Below the pieces are notes generated by a model. The model was given only the letters and a program-made list of their open reading frames with translations, searched no databases and was not told where the DNA came from. 64,000 nt of DNA from Thermodesulfovibrionia bacterium (lineage in GTDB: Bacteria; Nitrospirota; Thermodesulfovibrionia; UBA6902; BMS3Bbin08), in contig JAUXYI010000079.1 of the NCBI GenBank assembly GCA_030694425.1, forward strand, positions 1 through 64,000, written 5' to 3'. This document shows, in pieces, positions 50,334 to 59,506 of the stretch; positions within the stretch are counted from its first letter, which is position 1; each line of letters opens with the position of its first letter. The position numbers were made by a program, and so were the translations under genes.

Positions 50334-51671
50334 CTATACCATCGCAGGTAAAGTTATCCTGAATGTAGTCCCCTCTCCCTCTTTACTATCAACCTCAATG
50401 CTGCCTCCGTGAGAAATTATAATCTTCTGCGCAATTGCAAGTCCGAGTCCTATGCCTTTTTGTTTTGTTGTGTAAAACGGGAGGAATATTTTGTGTTTTA
50501 TATCTTCAGGAATTCCATACCCTGTATCATGAACAGTTATCTTTGCCTTATCTTGAAAATCATTTAATTCCACAGTGAGAGTGCCGCCCCCGGGCATTGC
50601 ATCAGCAGCATTGATAAAAAGATTTGTAAATACCTGCCTTAATAAAACCTCGTCTCCCATAACCGATATCTGCTTTTCTGGTTTTATCAAAACTTTAATC
50701 TTCTGATTATCACCAACTGCGGTTGTGACTGTCTCCTCTATAATGCTTTGCAGATTTAAATGCTCTTTGCTTAAATCAGTTGGTTTTGCAAACGCAAGCA
50801 ATTCAGAGATAATCCTGTCCATGCTCTCAATCTCTGTCAGTATCGCATCTACAGTAGCCTTATTGGGCAGCTCCACTTTTTTGCTCAAAAGTTTTGTGTA
50901 GCCGGCAATCACAGACATTGGATTTCTTAATTCATGCGCAATGCCTGCTGACATCTCTCCAAGCTGGGTAAGTCTTTTTTTCAATTCTACCTGCGTCTGT
51001 AATGCCTTTATATCTGTCAGGTCAGTAAAAACAAGTATAAACCCAATTGTTTCACCGGCTGCATTTTTCAGATGAGAAGTCGTTACGCCAAGCCAGATAT
51101 GCCTGTTGTCTCTCGTGACATAAGGATATTCTCCCCTGCTTACTGTTTTGTTATCTCTCAAAATATCCAGCAGGGGCTCATCAAAGGCCTCTGTGCAATC
51201 TTTGTCTATTACATCCTCCGCTTTAATCCCCAGTGTCCTCTCGGCTGACTGGTTTATGCTTTTTATTTTCATTGTGTTGTCAATGCTCACAACGCCGCTT
51301 GGAACGCTTTGCAAAATATTCTCATTATAAGTTTCCATTCTGACTGCCCTGTCTTCCGCAAGCGCCCTGAGCCTTTCAAGTTCATTTTCCTTTTCTTTGA
51401 GTTTTCTCACAAGCTCCTGAAAGGTATCAACTACAAATCCAACTTCTGATTTTTTACTTATGTCCTCTGATGCTTTAAGCGCCTTTCTTTGATTTATGAT
51501 ATAGATTTTTATTGCTGAATATACTCCTACTGCAATCAGAAATATGCCTATGCCTAAAATAATATGAATTCCTGAATCACGAAGGTATGGGCTTAGAAGA
51601 ATCCCGATTAGGATTCCTGAAAATACAAACAAAAATGCTACAAAAAATCTTGTTAAAAAATTATTTTGCAT
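50334..51671 (-). CDS. PAS-domain sensor histidine kinase (NtrB-like)
   Basis: 445 residues. Two N-terminal membrane segments (FFVAFLFVFSGILIGILL, IHIILGIGIFLIAVGVYSA), a coiled coil, a PAS domain (SVPSGVVSIDNTMKIKSINQ), dimerisation helix with phospho-His in GIAHELRNPMSVIAGY, and an ATPase domain (NLFINAADAMPGGG, DTGYGIP, GIGLGLAIAQK). No response regulator is adjacent, so its partner is elsewhere. The start codon overlaps the end of the prepilin peptidase gene by 11 bases. Confidence 0.9.
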   Translation of the reverse strand: MQNNFLTRFFVAFLFVFSGILIGILLSPYLRDSGIHIILGIGIFLIAVGVYSAIKIYIINQRKALKASEDISKKSEVGFVVDTFQELVRKLKEKENELERLRALAEDRAVRMETYNENILQSVPSGVVSIDNTMKIKSINQSAERTLGIKAEDVIDKDCTEAFDEPLLDILRDNKTVSRGEYPYVTRDNRHIWLGVTTSHLKNAAGETIGFILVFTDLTDIKALQTQVELKKRLTQLGEMSAGIAHELRNPMSVIAGYTKLLSKKVELPNKATVDAILTEIESMDRIISELLAFAKPTDLSKEHLNLQSIIEETVTTAVGDNQKIKVLIKPEKQISVMGDEVLLRQVFTNLFINAADAMPGGGTLTVELNDFQDKAKITVHDTGYGIPEDIKHKIFLPFYTTKQKGIGLGLAIAQKIIISHGGSIEVDSKEGEGTTFRITLPAMV

Positions 51672-52461
51672 ATAAATACCATGTCAAAATTTCCTGCCCA
51701 AATAACAGGCTCAGGATTGCGCCAAAAGTTAGGTACGGACCAAAGGGTATCCTTGAACCCCTTTCCCTGCCCTTTATTATGATAAGAGAAACTCCTATTA
51801 TTGAACCCAGAAGGCTCCCTAAAAAAGTAGTAAGTATAACGCCTTTCCAACCTAAAATCCCCCCAACCATTGCCATCATTTTTATATCTCCTCCACCCAT
51901 TGCATCCTTTTTAAAAACTGCCTTTCCTGCCACGGCTACAATATAAAAGAGCCCGCCGCCGAGCAAAACTCCTATGATTGATGCCTTGAACCCCAATAAA
52001 TCAGCTCTTAAAAAAGGGTCGGGCATAATAGTAGAACCAAAAATTAATGCAAGAGGGATGCCCGGCAGGGTTATACTGTCTGGAATTATCTGGTGTTCAA
52101 TGTCAATAAAAGTAATTACGAGCAGGGATGAGACAAAGGCAAAATAGATTAATAAAAACCATGAGAAATGAGAGCCGAATTTCCACAGAACAATCACATA
52201 TAAAATCGCATTTAGAAATTCAACAAGCGGATACTTAAATGATATCTTTTCTTTACAAAATCTGCACCTCCCGTTTAAAAAAATATAACTTAATATAGGA
52301 ATGTTATCCCATGGATGGATAGGGTTATTGCATGAAGGACACCTTGATGAAGGTATTATAATTGATAAATCCCTGGGCATCCTGTATATACAGACATTTA
52401 GAAATGAACCAATTACAGAGCCAAATAAAAAAGCTATGATATATAGAACTATATCATGCAT
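51661..52461 (-). CDS. pilD: Prepilin peptidase / N-methyltransferase
   Basis: 266 residues, about eight membrane segments. N-terminal cytoplasmic loop with the two CxxC pairs (CPSCNNPIHPWDNIP, GRCRFCKEKIS) of the methylase part, and the aspartates of the A24 peptidase in FIDIEHQIIPD and MGGGDIKMMAM. It processes type IV pilins and T2SS pseudopilins. It supports a piliated lifestyle, as do the PilZ and MshEN proteins. Confidence 0.93.
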   Translation of the reverse strand: MHDIVLYIIAFLFGSVIGSFLNVCIYRMPRDLSIIIPSSRCPSCNNPIHPWDNIPILSYIFLNGRCRFCKEKISFKYPLVEFLNAILYVIVLWKFGSHFSWFLLIYFAFVSSLLVITFIDIEHQIIPDSITLPGIPLALIFGSTIMPDPFLRADLLGFKASIIGVLLGGGLFYIVAVAGKAVFKKDAMGGGDIKMMAMVGGILGWKGVILTTFLGSLLGSIIGVSLIIIKGRERGSRIPFGPYLTFGAILSLLFGQEILTWYLYAK

Positions 52462-52469
52462 AATTTTGC

Positions 52470-52512
52470 CACCCTCACCCCCTCCCCTTGAGGGAGGGGG
52501 ATGGGGGATGGG
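52470..52512. repeat. CCCTCACCCC/GGGGGATGGGGGATGGG palindromic repeat
   Basis: CACCCTCACCCCCTCCCCTTGAGGGAGGGGGATGGGGGATGGG belongs to the same family as 34288, 36856 and 40931 and lies upstream of pilD. No gene in the roughly 90-base gap. Confidence 0.75.
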
Positions 52513-52557
52513 TAATTTTCATTATTCTTTATATATTGATTTGTCGGCATTAGAGTT

Positions 52558-52872
52558 TCATTCAGAAACTTTGCCAAGGGCATGTGCCCTGCTTTTATAG
52601 TCTTCTATCTGCTCCTTAAGTTTCTTTACTTCGCCTATTGCCTGAACTACCATGAAATCCTTCAATATTGCTTTTTCTCCTTTTCCCTCTAATTCCAATA
52701 CCCTCTTGCCGATATCACAGTAAAAACTGTCCAGTTTGCTTTCTAATTTGCTGCTTTCAAAAAGAAGCTTTGCCATAGAGGTTTCAACCCTCGTCCTTTC
52801 CGAGAGAAACGCTGCAAACCATTTAACCTGTTTAACGCCTTCATTAAGATTTTTCTTTATCTTATCTAACAT
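52558..52872 (-). CDS. Small helical protein, unknown
   Basis: 104 residues from ATG at 52872, preceded by AGGAGGGG. The track's start 42 bases upstream overlaps recG and is not needed. Nearly all helix, with heptad-like runs (LLFESSKLESKLDSFYCDIGKRVLELEG; VKKLKEQIEDYKSRAHALG), so a coiled coil is likely. Family not recognised. It follows recG directly and may be co-transcribed. Confidence 0.65.
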   Translation of the reverse strand: MLDKIKKNLNEGVKQVKWFAAFLSERTRVETSMAKLLFESSKLESKLDSFYCDIGKRVLELEGKGEKAILKDFMVVQAIGEVKKLKEQIEDYKSRAHALGKVSE

Positions 52873-52880
52873 AGCCCCTC

Positions 52881-55013
52881 CTAACTCTTTATCAATTCTA
52901 ACTTCCCATGCCATTTGGTGTATAGAGTATTTTTAAGCAAAGGATAATTTTTCAAAGTCGGGTCAGGATCAGCCAGGGCAAAAGCTTCCTTTCTTGCTGC
53001 CTCAAGAATCCATACATCCCTTATGATATTAGCAATTTTCAGATCCGGCATTCCTGACTGTTTGGTGCCAAAAAATTCACCCGGTCCTCTTATAGCAAGG
53101 TCCTCCTCTGCTATTTTAAACCCGTCGCCTGTAGATTCTATTGCCTTAAGTCTTCTTTTTGCTTCTTCGCTAAAAGGCGGGTATGCCATAAGCAGACAAT
53201 AAGACTCATAATTGCCCCTTCCAATCCTTCCGCGTAACTGGTGAAGCTGTGCAAGCCCGAACCTTTCAGCATGGATAATGAGCATAAGAGAGGCATTAGA
53301 AACATCAACTCCGACCTCAATAACCGTAGTAGCTACAAGCATATCAATATCTCCTGACTTAAAGGAAGCCATAATTGATTCCCTTTCTTCCTGACGAATT
53401 TTCCCGTGTATAAGTCCTATCTTCCTTTCTGGAAAAATCTTCTTAAATGCCTCTGCACCGTCAACAGCAGACTTAAGGTCAAGTTTTTCAGAACCTTCAA
53501 TAAGCGGATACACAACATAGACCTGCCTGCCTTTTAAAAGCTCTGCATTTATTAAAGAGTATATTTTATCTTTTTGCGTGGGGAAAAACACCTTCGTCAT
53601 AATCGGCTTTCTTCCTGAAGGCAGCTCATCTATGAGTGAGATATCAAGGTCTCCATATAATGTCAGCGCCAGTGTCCGCGGTATCGGGGTTGCGGTCATG
53701 ATGAGTATGTCAGGGTTGAAGCCTTTTCTGCGCAGGTTTGCCCTTTGAACGACACCGAATTTATGCTGTTCATCAATTACAGCAAACCCGAGATTTTTGA
53801 ACTTTATCTGCTCCTGAATAAGAGAATGAGTCCCAATAATAATCTGGGCTGTGCCATTAGCTATTCCTTCAATATCTTTTGTTTTGCAGCTTGAAGTCAG
53901 CAACGCCACTCTTAACCCGAGTCCCTCAACCATTTTATGTATATTAATGTAGTGCTGCTCCGCAAGTATTTCAGTCGGCGCCATAAGGCATGCCTGATAA
54001 CCATTATCAACTGCAATCAGCATGGATAAAAGGGCAATAACCGTCTTTCCACAGCCAACATCGCCGTGGATGAGTCTGTTCATAGGCAAATTGCTTTTCA
54101 TATCTGCTCTTATTTGTTCAAAAACCCTTTTCTGTGCATTGGTCAATTCAAAAGGAAGGTTTTTAAGAAATTTATCAACCAGGATATTTTTATCTTTAAA
54201 GCTTATACCGGTTTCTAAAACCTCTTTCTTCTTCATAAGTGCAAGCCCAAGCTCCAACAAAAAAAAATCATCAAATATCAACCGCACATGTGCAGGACTT
54301 GTTCCCCTGTTCAGTGTATCTACATTATTAAACTCTTCAGGGAAGTGAATTTCTCTGATTGACTTTTCTAAAGACATTAAATTGTTTCTCTTAAGAATAG
54401 CTTCGGGCAGATAATCTTTTGCAGAAGAGGCATGTGTATTGATTGTATTGAACATCAGTGTCCTTAACTGTTTTGGACTAAAACCTTCAGTGGCTTTATA
54501 TACAGGTACAATCCTTGATGTGTGTATAAATATATCATCATTTTCAAGGCGCTCAAAATCAGGGTTCTCCATCTCAAACCCTGAAGTCAGACTCATACGA
54601 CTAAAACCAATTCCTAAAGAAGGATTGCCTTTTACCGCCCCGCTCAAAATAACCTTCTGACCTTTTTTAAAATATTTTTCCATATACGGCTGATTAAACC
54701 ATTTGCACTTGAGAAAAGCTGTATTATCGGTAACAGTAAGCTCAAAAATTTTCATGCCTTTCTTCCATGTAGTGATAACCTTAGCTGCAATTACTTCGCC
54801 AACGATTGTTTCAAGATTTCCATAAGTGAGGTCGCGTATTTTCTTAAAATTCTTCCTGTCTTCATAGCGCCACGGGAAATAATAAAGGAGGTCTTCAAGG
54901 GTTTTTATTCCGAGCCTGTCAAGGAGCTGGACCCGCCTGGGACCCACTCCTTTAACATACTGCACAGAAGTATCTTTAAGCGGCCGGGGCTTAATTGTTG
55001 ATTTTTCTTCCAA
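52881..55013 (-). CDS. recG: ATP-dependent DNA helicase RecG
   Basis: 710 residues, full length. N-terminal wedge/OB part ([30 protein letters not shown]), then helicase motifs: [55 protein letters not shown] and [11 protein letters not shown]. It remodels stalled replication forks and Holliday junctions. It lies downstream of nusA across an AT-rich repeat. Confidence 0.96.
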   Translation of the reverse strand: MEEKSTIKPRPLKDTSVQYVKGVGPRRVQLLDRLGIKTLEDLLYYFPWRYEDRKNFKKIRDLTYGNLETIVGEVIAAKVITTWKKGMKIFELTVTDNTAFLKCKWFNQPYMEKYFKKGQKVILSGAVKGNPSLGIGFSRMSLTSGFEMENPDFERLENDDIFIHTSRIVPVYKATEGFSPKQLRTLMFNTINTHASSAKDYLPEAILKRNNLMSLEKSIREIHFPEEFNNVDTLNRGTSPAHVRLIFDDFFLLELGLALMKKKEVLETGISFKDKNILVDKFLKNLPFELTNAQKRVFEQIRADMKSNLPMNRLIHGDVGCGKTVIALLSMLIAVDNGYQACLMAPTEILAEQHYINIHKMVEGLGLRVALLTSSCKTKDIEGIANGTAQIIIGTHSLIQEQIKFKNLGFAVIDEQHKFGVVQRANLRRKGFNPDILIMTATPIPRTLALTLYGDLDISLIDELPSGRKPIMTKVFFPTQKDKIYSLINAELLKGRQVYVVYPLIEGSEKLDLKSAVDGAEAFKKIFPERKIGLIHGKIRQEERESIMASFKSGDIDMLVATTVIEVGVDVSNASLMLIIHAERFGLAQLHQLRGRIGRGNYESYCLLMAYPPFSEEAKRRLKAIESTGDGFKIAEEDLAIRGPGEFFGTKQSGMPDLKIANIIRDVWILEAARKEAFALADPDPTLKNYPLLKNTLYTKWHGKLELIKS

Positions 55014-55027
55014 TTATCCAGAAAAAA

Positions 55028-55112
55028 ATACAAAATTCAAAGTTCAAAATGCAAAATTAAGGAATTTAATTTTTTTCTCCACAATTTTGATTTTTGGTAT
55101 TTGATTTTTGAA
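55028..55112. repeat. AT-rich repeat, copy 2
   Basis: CAAAATTCAAAG, TTCAAAATGCAAAATTAAGGAATTT, CACAATTTTGATTTTTGG and TATTTGATTTTTGAATTC repeat the order seen at 23205-23310. Here the element lies between recG and nusA without entering either gene. Confidence 0.75.
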
Positions 55113-55121
55113 TTCTTATCA

Positions 55122-56258
55122 TCAGGTTTGCTCATCTTTGCGTGCCTGAATGCGTTTGCCGGTTTTTTCTTTTTTCTCAGGTTGTTCTTGTATTTCAATG
55201 GCCTGCAGCTCGTCTGCTTTCATCTTGGCATACTCTGATTCGCTGATTATATCAATATCCCAACCTGTAAGTTTAATGGCTAATCTTACATTCTGGCCTT
55301 TTTTACCAATAGCTACTGCAAGCTGCTGGTCGCTGACAACAACTACCGCTGATTTCTCTTCTTCATTTATGCCGATCTTCTCAACAGCAGCAGGACTAAG
55401 GGCTTTTATTAAAAGCATCCTCGGGTCATCAGTCCATGGTATTATATCAATTCTTTCGCCTTTAAGCTCTCTTACTATAGACTGCACACGCGTACCCTTC
55501 ATGCCAACGCACGCACCAACAGGGTCAATTGTGGGATTATTAGAGTAAACAGCTAACTTGGTCCTGTCGCCGGGCTCCCTCACAATATTTTTTATAACAA
55601 CAAGGCCTTCGTAAATCTCGGGAACCTCCATTTTAAAAAGTCCTCCAACAAAATTTGGATGTGTCCTTGAGAGAAATATGCCCGGCCCCTTGGAAGTCGG
55701 TTTTACATCCTCTATATATACCCTTATTGTTTCTCCCCTTTTAAGTGTCTCGTTTGGCAATGTATCTTTCTGAGACAGTACTGCCTCAGCCCTGCCAATA
55801 GCTACATAATAGTTGCCCTTTTCCTTACGTATTACTATACCGCTCGCAATCTGTCCTACCTTATCCTTATATTCATCGTAAATAGCCTCTATCTCAGCCT
55901 CTCTTACTTTCTGGAAAAGCACCTGTTTTGCAGTCTGTGCTGCGATCCTTCCAAAGTCAACAAGGTTCATGGGAGTTTCAACCTCATCATTCACTTTCTT
56001 TGATGGGTCCAGCTTTACTGCATCCTCCAGGGATATTTCTTCCCGCGGGTTGGTTACCTTCTGTACTATTTTTTTGAATGCATTCACAGAGATTTTGCCT
56101 AATTTAGGGTCAATCTTAATATTTATGTTTGCTGAGATGCCATATTTTTTTCTTGCAGCAGACAACAGCGCAGATTCCAGAGTCGCAATAATAGCTTCTT
56201 TGGGTATTCCCCTTTCCCTGCTCATCTGTTCTACAATATTAATCAACTCGCGGTTCAT
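55122..56258 (-). CDS. nusA: Transcription elongation factor NusA
   Basis: 378 residues, the short form without the acidic C-terminal repeats. N-terminal RNAP-binding domain, S1 domain (GQIASGIVIRKEKGNYYVAIG), then KH1 and KH2 (VGACVGMKGTRVQSIVREL, AIGKKGQNVRLAIKLTGWDIDI). A lysine-rich tail closes the protein. Controls pausing, termination and antitermination. Follows rimP by 18 bases, the classical rimP-nusA order. Confidence 0.95.
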   Translation of the reverse strand: MNRELINIVEQMSRERGIPKEAIIATLESALLSAARKKYGISANINIKIDPKLGKISVNAFKKIVQKVTNPREEISLEDAVKLDPSKKVNDEVETPMNLVDFGRIAAQTAKQVLFQKVREAEIEAIYDEYKDKVGQIASGIVIRKEKGNYYVAIGRAEAVLSQKDTLPNETLKRGETIRVYIEDVKPTSKGPGIFLSRTHPNFVGGLFKMEVPEIYEGLVVIKNIVREPGDRTKLAVYSNNPTIDPVGACVGMKGTRVQSIVRELKGERIDIIPWTDDPRMLLIKALSPAAVEKIGINEEEKSAVVVVSDQQLAVAIGKKGQNVRLAIKLTGWDIDIISESEYAKMKADELQAIEIQEQPEKKEKTGKRIQARKDEQT

Positions 56259-56276
56259 AACTAAAATTTCACCTCC

Positions 56277-56741
56277 CTATGGGTCGTAGACCAGTCTTGC
56301 CCTGACAATATCTTTATACTGTACATTTATCTTTTTATCTTTGGACAAGAGCAATGTCACATCAGTATCTCCTGCCTCAATAATCTCTCCAATAAAAAAT
56401 GTCTGATTCTCTACAGGAGTAGATGTCACAATCCTTGCTGTTTTTCCGCAAAACCTCTTAAAATCTCCCTGTGTTTTAAGGGGTCTGTCAAGTCCGGGGG
56501 ATGAAACTTCCAGCGTATATGGATATGGTATCGGGTCTTCTACATCAAGTTGCGCCTCAATTTCTCTGCTAACCTGTTCACAATCATCAATAGTAACCCC
56601 GCCTTCTTTGTCAATAATTACTCTTAAAAAAACCCTCCTCCCCATTTTCCTTAATTCCATATCCTCAAGAGCCACTCCCAGACCTTTTATTGCCGGCTCT
56701 ATAATTTCTTTAACCTTTGCTCCCATCATTTCCATATTCAT
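56277..56741 (-). CDS. rimP: Ribosome maturation factor RimP
   Basis: 154 residues from ATG at 56741, immediately after the leader hairpin; the track start at 56789 would place the hairpin inside the gene. MGAKVKEIIEPAIKGLGV, RVIIDKEGGVTIDDCEQVSREIEAQLDVED and YTLEVSSPGLDRPL are the family blocks. Needed for 30S maturation. An alternative start is Met5 (56729), which is closer to a GGAA. First gene of rimP-nusA. Confidence 0.93.
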   Translation of the reverse strand: MNMEMMGAKVKEIIEPAIKGLGVALEDMELRKMGRRVFLRVIIDKEGGVTIDDCEQVSREIEAQLDVEDPIPYPYTLEVSSPGLDRPLKTQGDFKRFCGKTARIVTSTPVENQTFFIGEIIEAGDTDVTLLLSKDKKINVQYKDIVRARLVYDP

Positions 56742-56746
56742 TGTAT

Positions 56747-56778
56747 TAAAAACAAAAGAGTGGGAAAGCCCACTCTTT
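56747..56778 (-). terminator. Perfect 10-bp hairpin with T-run before rimP
   Basis: On the minus strand AAAGAGTGGG-CTTT-CCCACTCTTT is followed by TGTTTTT. It is an intrinsic terminator by shape. It may end the small lipoprotein transcript or act as an attenuator in the rimP-nusA leader, where NusA autoregulation is known in E. coli. Confidence 0.75.
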
Positions 56779-56889
56779 AAAAAATTCAAACAGTCAGATA
56801 GTTAGAAAAATACTCTTTTAACTTATTAAAAAATTAACATATTTACGGTAAAAAAGCAAGTGGTAACGTCCTGCATTGGCTAAATTAAA

Positions 56890-57045
56890 TTATTTAGCCC
56901 CTTCTTCGCCCGGAGCAGGCGCCGGCTCTGTTGGAACGCCTGGTGGAGTTTCAGCACGCTTTGGAGTCTCAACCTTTTTACAACTAACCGCAAAAGAAAA
57001 ACTAATAATTAATATCAGGGAAAGCGCTATAATCAGTCTTTTCAT
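56890..57045 (-). CDS. Small proline-rich lipoprotein-like peptide (51 aa), missed by the track
   Basis: ATG at 57045 is preceded by the near-perfect ribosome site GGAGGTGA. MKRLIIALSLILIISFSFAV then SC gives a signal peptide with a lipobox-like end. The mature part is short and Pro/Ala/Glu-rich (AETPPGVPTEPAPAPGEEGAK), so likely disordered. Small lipoproteins of this type sit at the outer membrane; no partner is evident. The plus-strand ORF over it is the antisense shadow. Confidence 0.75.
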   Translation of the reverse strand: MKRLIIALSLILIISFSFAVSCKKVETPKRAETPPGVPTEPAPAPGEEGAK

Positions 57046-57186
57046 TAAAAAATCACCTCCGTTTTAATAATCTGAATTATTACATTTTAAGCTTTATTGG
57101 TCAAGGGTTTTTATTAATTATTTTCCGGATGTTGCTATATAGCTGTATATTTTGCAATAATCACTTTCTACTTATATAATAATGAA

Positions 57187-57783
57187 ATGGAAGAAACTAA
57201 ATACTGTCTCTGCTGCGGCGAAAAAGTCCAATTTAACCGCATAGAACGCGGCAATCGCACAGAGTTCACATGCATATATTGCGGTTTTCCATTATCCGCT
57301 GATGATGAACCCTCCTTAACCGTTGAAAAGACTACTTCATCACCAGAAGAAAAAAAGTTCAGGCTTGTCCTTGTAGCAGACGATTCAAAATTTACAAGAA
57401 AAATCATCCAGGACTTATTAATTGAAAAGAAACTGGCGGACAACGTCCTTGCCTTTGAAAATGGACTTGAATTAACGTCAGCCTTTGCAAGATTGACAGC
57501 AGAGAAAAAACTTGTAGATGCAGCTATCATAGATATTAATATGCCTGTAATGGACGGCCTCACTGCCGCAAGGATTATAAGAGGCATTGAATCACAAAAC
57601 AACATCCCCCACGTCCCGATAACATTCTTTTCATCTGTTAAGGCAGATGACGACATGAGAACCCAGATGGAAATGTTAGCGCCTGCAAACTATGTAAACA
57701 AGGGCACAGACCCTGACCCTGACAAGCTTGCCGAGAGAGTGGAACAGCTTTTTTCGTATTTTGTGCAGACAAAAGAAACCTAA
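57187..57783 (+). CDS. Response regulator with N-terminal zinc ribbon
   Basis: 198 residues. Residues 1-45 hold two CxxC pairs (YCLCCGEKV, CIYCGFPL). A receiver domain follows: LVADDSKFTRKI with the acidic pair, phosphoacceptor Asp in AAIIDINMPVMDG, then the FFSSVKADD loop and a switch Lys in VNKGTDPD. No output domain; it would signal by protein contact or through the zinc ribbon. No kinase is adjacent. Not the usual architecture for a single-domain receiver. Confidence 0.82.
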   Translation: MEETKYCLCCGEKVQFNRIERGNRTEFTCIYCGFPLSADDEPSLTVEKTTSSPEEKKFRLVLVADDSKFTRKIIQDLLIEKKLADNVLAFENGLELTSAFARLTAEKKLVDAAIIDINMPVMDGLTAARIIRGIESQNNIPHVPITFFSSVKADDDMRTQMEMLAPANYVNKGTDPDPDKLAERVEQLFSYFVQTKET

Positions 57784-57910
57784 TTTACTAATCTATAAAA
57801 ATAAAATTTTTTTAATTAGCTATAACAAAAAATTTATTGATTTAAGTTAGTTAATTGATATATATTACACCCGTTTCAAAATAAAACAGTTCTGATACAA
57901 AGGGACAATC

Positions 57911-58885
57911 ATGTCAAAACAAAACCAAAGGATGTTCTTTGTAATATTCCTCCTTTTAGCCTCAATTTTAGCAGTTACATCTGTTTTTGCATCTACAGAA
58001 ACTGCAGAAGCGCCGATTCCTCAAGCATCAGGTTCACATGTTGCATGGTGGGTCTGGCCGTTAAGTCTTTTTATTGTCACTTTTATTTTAGGTATTCTTG
58101 CGGTTCTCGGAGGCGTTGGCGGCGGTGTGCTTTATGTGCCAATAGTCGGAGGTTTTTTCCCCTTTCATCTTGATTTTGTCAGAGGAGCAGGTCTTCTTGT
58201 GGCGCTTGCAGGAGCGCTTGCAGCAGGACCCGGACTTCTTAAGAGAAACCTTGCAAGCCTCCGTCTGGCGCTGCCTGTAGCTCTAATTGCATCATCTGCC
58301 GCTATTGTAGGCGCAATGATTGGTCTTGCCCTTCCAACCAATGTAGTCCAGACATTGCTCGGCGCAACAATTATATTTATAGTGATAATTATGGCGTCAG
58401 CTAAAAAATCCGATTTCCCGGAAGTCCCAAAACCTGATAGCCTCTCTCAAAGTCTTGGGATAATGGGAATCTACAGAGAAGAATCCCTTGGAAAAGATGT
58501 TGAATGGCATATACATAGAACACCTCAAGGTTTACTCCTATTTATAATCATTGGCGTAATGGCCGGAATGTTCGGACTGGGCGCAGGATGGGCAAATGTC
58601 CCTGCTTTAAATCTCCTTATGGGCGCGCCCCTTAAAATCTCTATTGCAACAAGCAAGTTCCTGCTTTCTATAACAGATACAAGCGCAGCATGGGTTTATA
58701 TCAATGAAGGCGCGGTATTACCCATGATTGTCGTTCCGTCCATTGTAGGAATCATGCTCGGCTCCATTGTGGGAGTTAAGATACTTGTAAGAGCAAAACC
58801 AAAGGCAATTAAATGGATGGTTATTGTCCTTCTGCTTTTTGCGGGACTCAGGGCGCTGTTAAAGGGCCTTGGTATATGGAAATAA
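57911..58885 (+). CDS. TauE/SafE-family anion exporter
   Basis: 324 residues with about eight membrane segments. Family blocks: ILAVLGGVGGGVLYVPIV in the first half and GVMAGMFGLGAGWANVPALNLLMGAPLKISIATSKFLLS in the second. The double Gly-rich structure supports sulfite or organosulfonate export. First of a three-gene plus-strand unit with the DUF1634-like protein and USP. Confidence 0.88.
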   Translation: MSKQNQRMFFVIFLLLASILAVTSVFASTETAEAPIPQASGSHVAWWVWPLSLFIVTFILGILAVLGGVGGGVLYVPIVGGFFPFHLDFVRGAGLLVALAGALAAGPGLLKRNLASLRLALPVALIASSAAIVGAMIGLALPTNVVQTLLGATIIFIVIIMASAKKSDFPEVPKPDSLSQSLGIMGIYREESLGKDVEWHIHRTPQGLLLFIIIGVMAGMFGLGAGWANVPALNLLMGAPLKISIATSKFLLSITDTSAAWVYINEGAVLPMIVVPSIVGIMLGSIVGVKILVRAKPKAIKWMVIVLLLFAGLRALLKGLGIWK

Positions 58886-59045
58886 AAAGTCAGTGAACAG
58901 TGAACAGTTTTTTTACTAACGACTATTCACTAATACAAACGCATTAAGTAAGTTGACATAACTCTTTAGTGTTGTCATTCCCGCTTGTCGGGAATCCTTC
59001 TTAAAGAAAGATGCCGAACAAGTCGGCATGACAGAAAATGTAACA
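58885..59045. repeat. CAGTGAACAG repeat and TCATTCCCGC palindrome between tauE and the DUF1634-like gene
   Basis: 58891-58908 CAGTGAACAGTGAACAG, then TTGTCATTCCCGCTTGTCGGGAATCC with the second arm GCCGAACAAGTCGGCATGACA. The second part is related to 6245-6320. AAGGAGGGCAA before 59086 is the ribosome site of the next gene. Confidence 0.65.
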
Positions 59046-59085
59046 TTACTTATTTCGTTTACTATAATTAAGGAGGGCAAATAAA

Positions 59086-59505
59086 ATGGCAGAACTAAAA
59101 ACTAAAGCATCAGAAGAGCAGATAGTATATGCGAATATTCTAAATATTGGAATGTGGATCGGGCTTTTAGCGCTTGTAGTCTTTTTTATAATTTATGTAT
59201 CAGGAATATTTCAAAGTTTTATCCCCATTGAAGAACTGCCTAACTACTGGGGCATGAAGGTAAAAGATTATATTCATGAATCCCATGCGCCAACTGGCTG
59301 GGCGTGGACCGCCATGCTCGGCAAAGGCGATTATCTAAATTTTATAGGGATAGCAGCTCTTGCCGCGCTTACTGTTTTGTGCTACCTCATCATTCTGCCA
59401 ATTTTTATTCGTAAAAAGGATACGCCCTATGTTGTAATTGCAATACTTGAAATAGCTGTCTTAACCCTTGCAGCAAGCGGCATTCTGAAGGCAGGAGGGC
59501 ACTAA
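59086..59505 (+). CDS. DUF1634-like membrane protein
   Basis: 139 residues with three membrane segments (IGMWIGLLALVVFFIIYVSG, NFIGIAALAALTVLCYLIIL, YVVIAILEIAVLTLAASGIL). Such proteins often lie next to TauE/SafE permeases and are thought to work with them. The N-terminus is short and cytoplasmic. It is followed by the USP gene with one base between. Confidence 0.7.
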   Translation: MAELKTKASEEQIVYANILNIGMWIGLLALVVFFIIYVSGIFQSFIPIEELPNYWGMKVKDYIHESHAPTGWAWTAMLGKGDYLNFIGIAALAALTVLCYLIILPIFIRKKDTPYVVIAILEIAVLTLAASGILKAGGH

Positions 59506-59506
59506 T

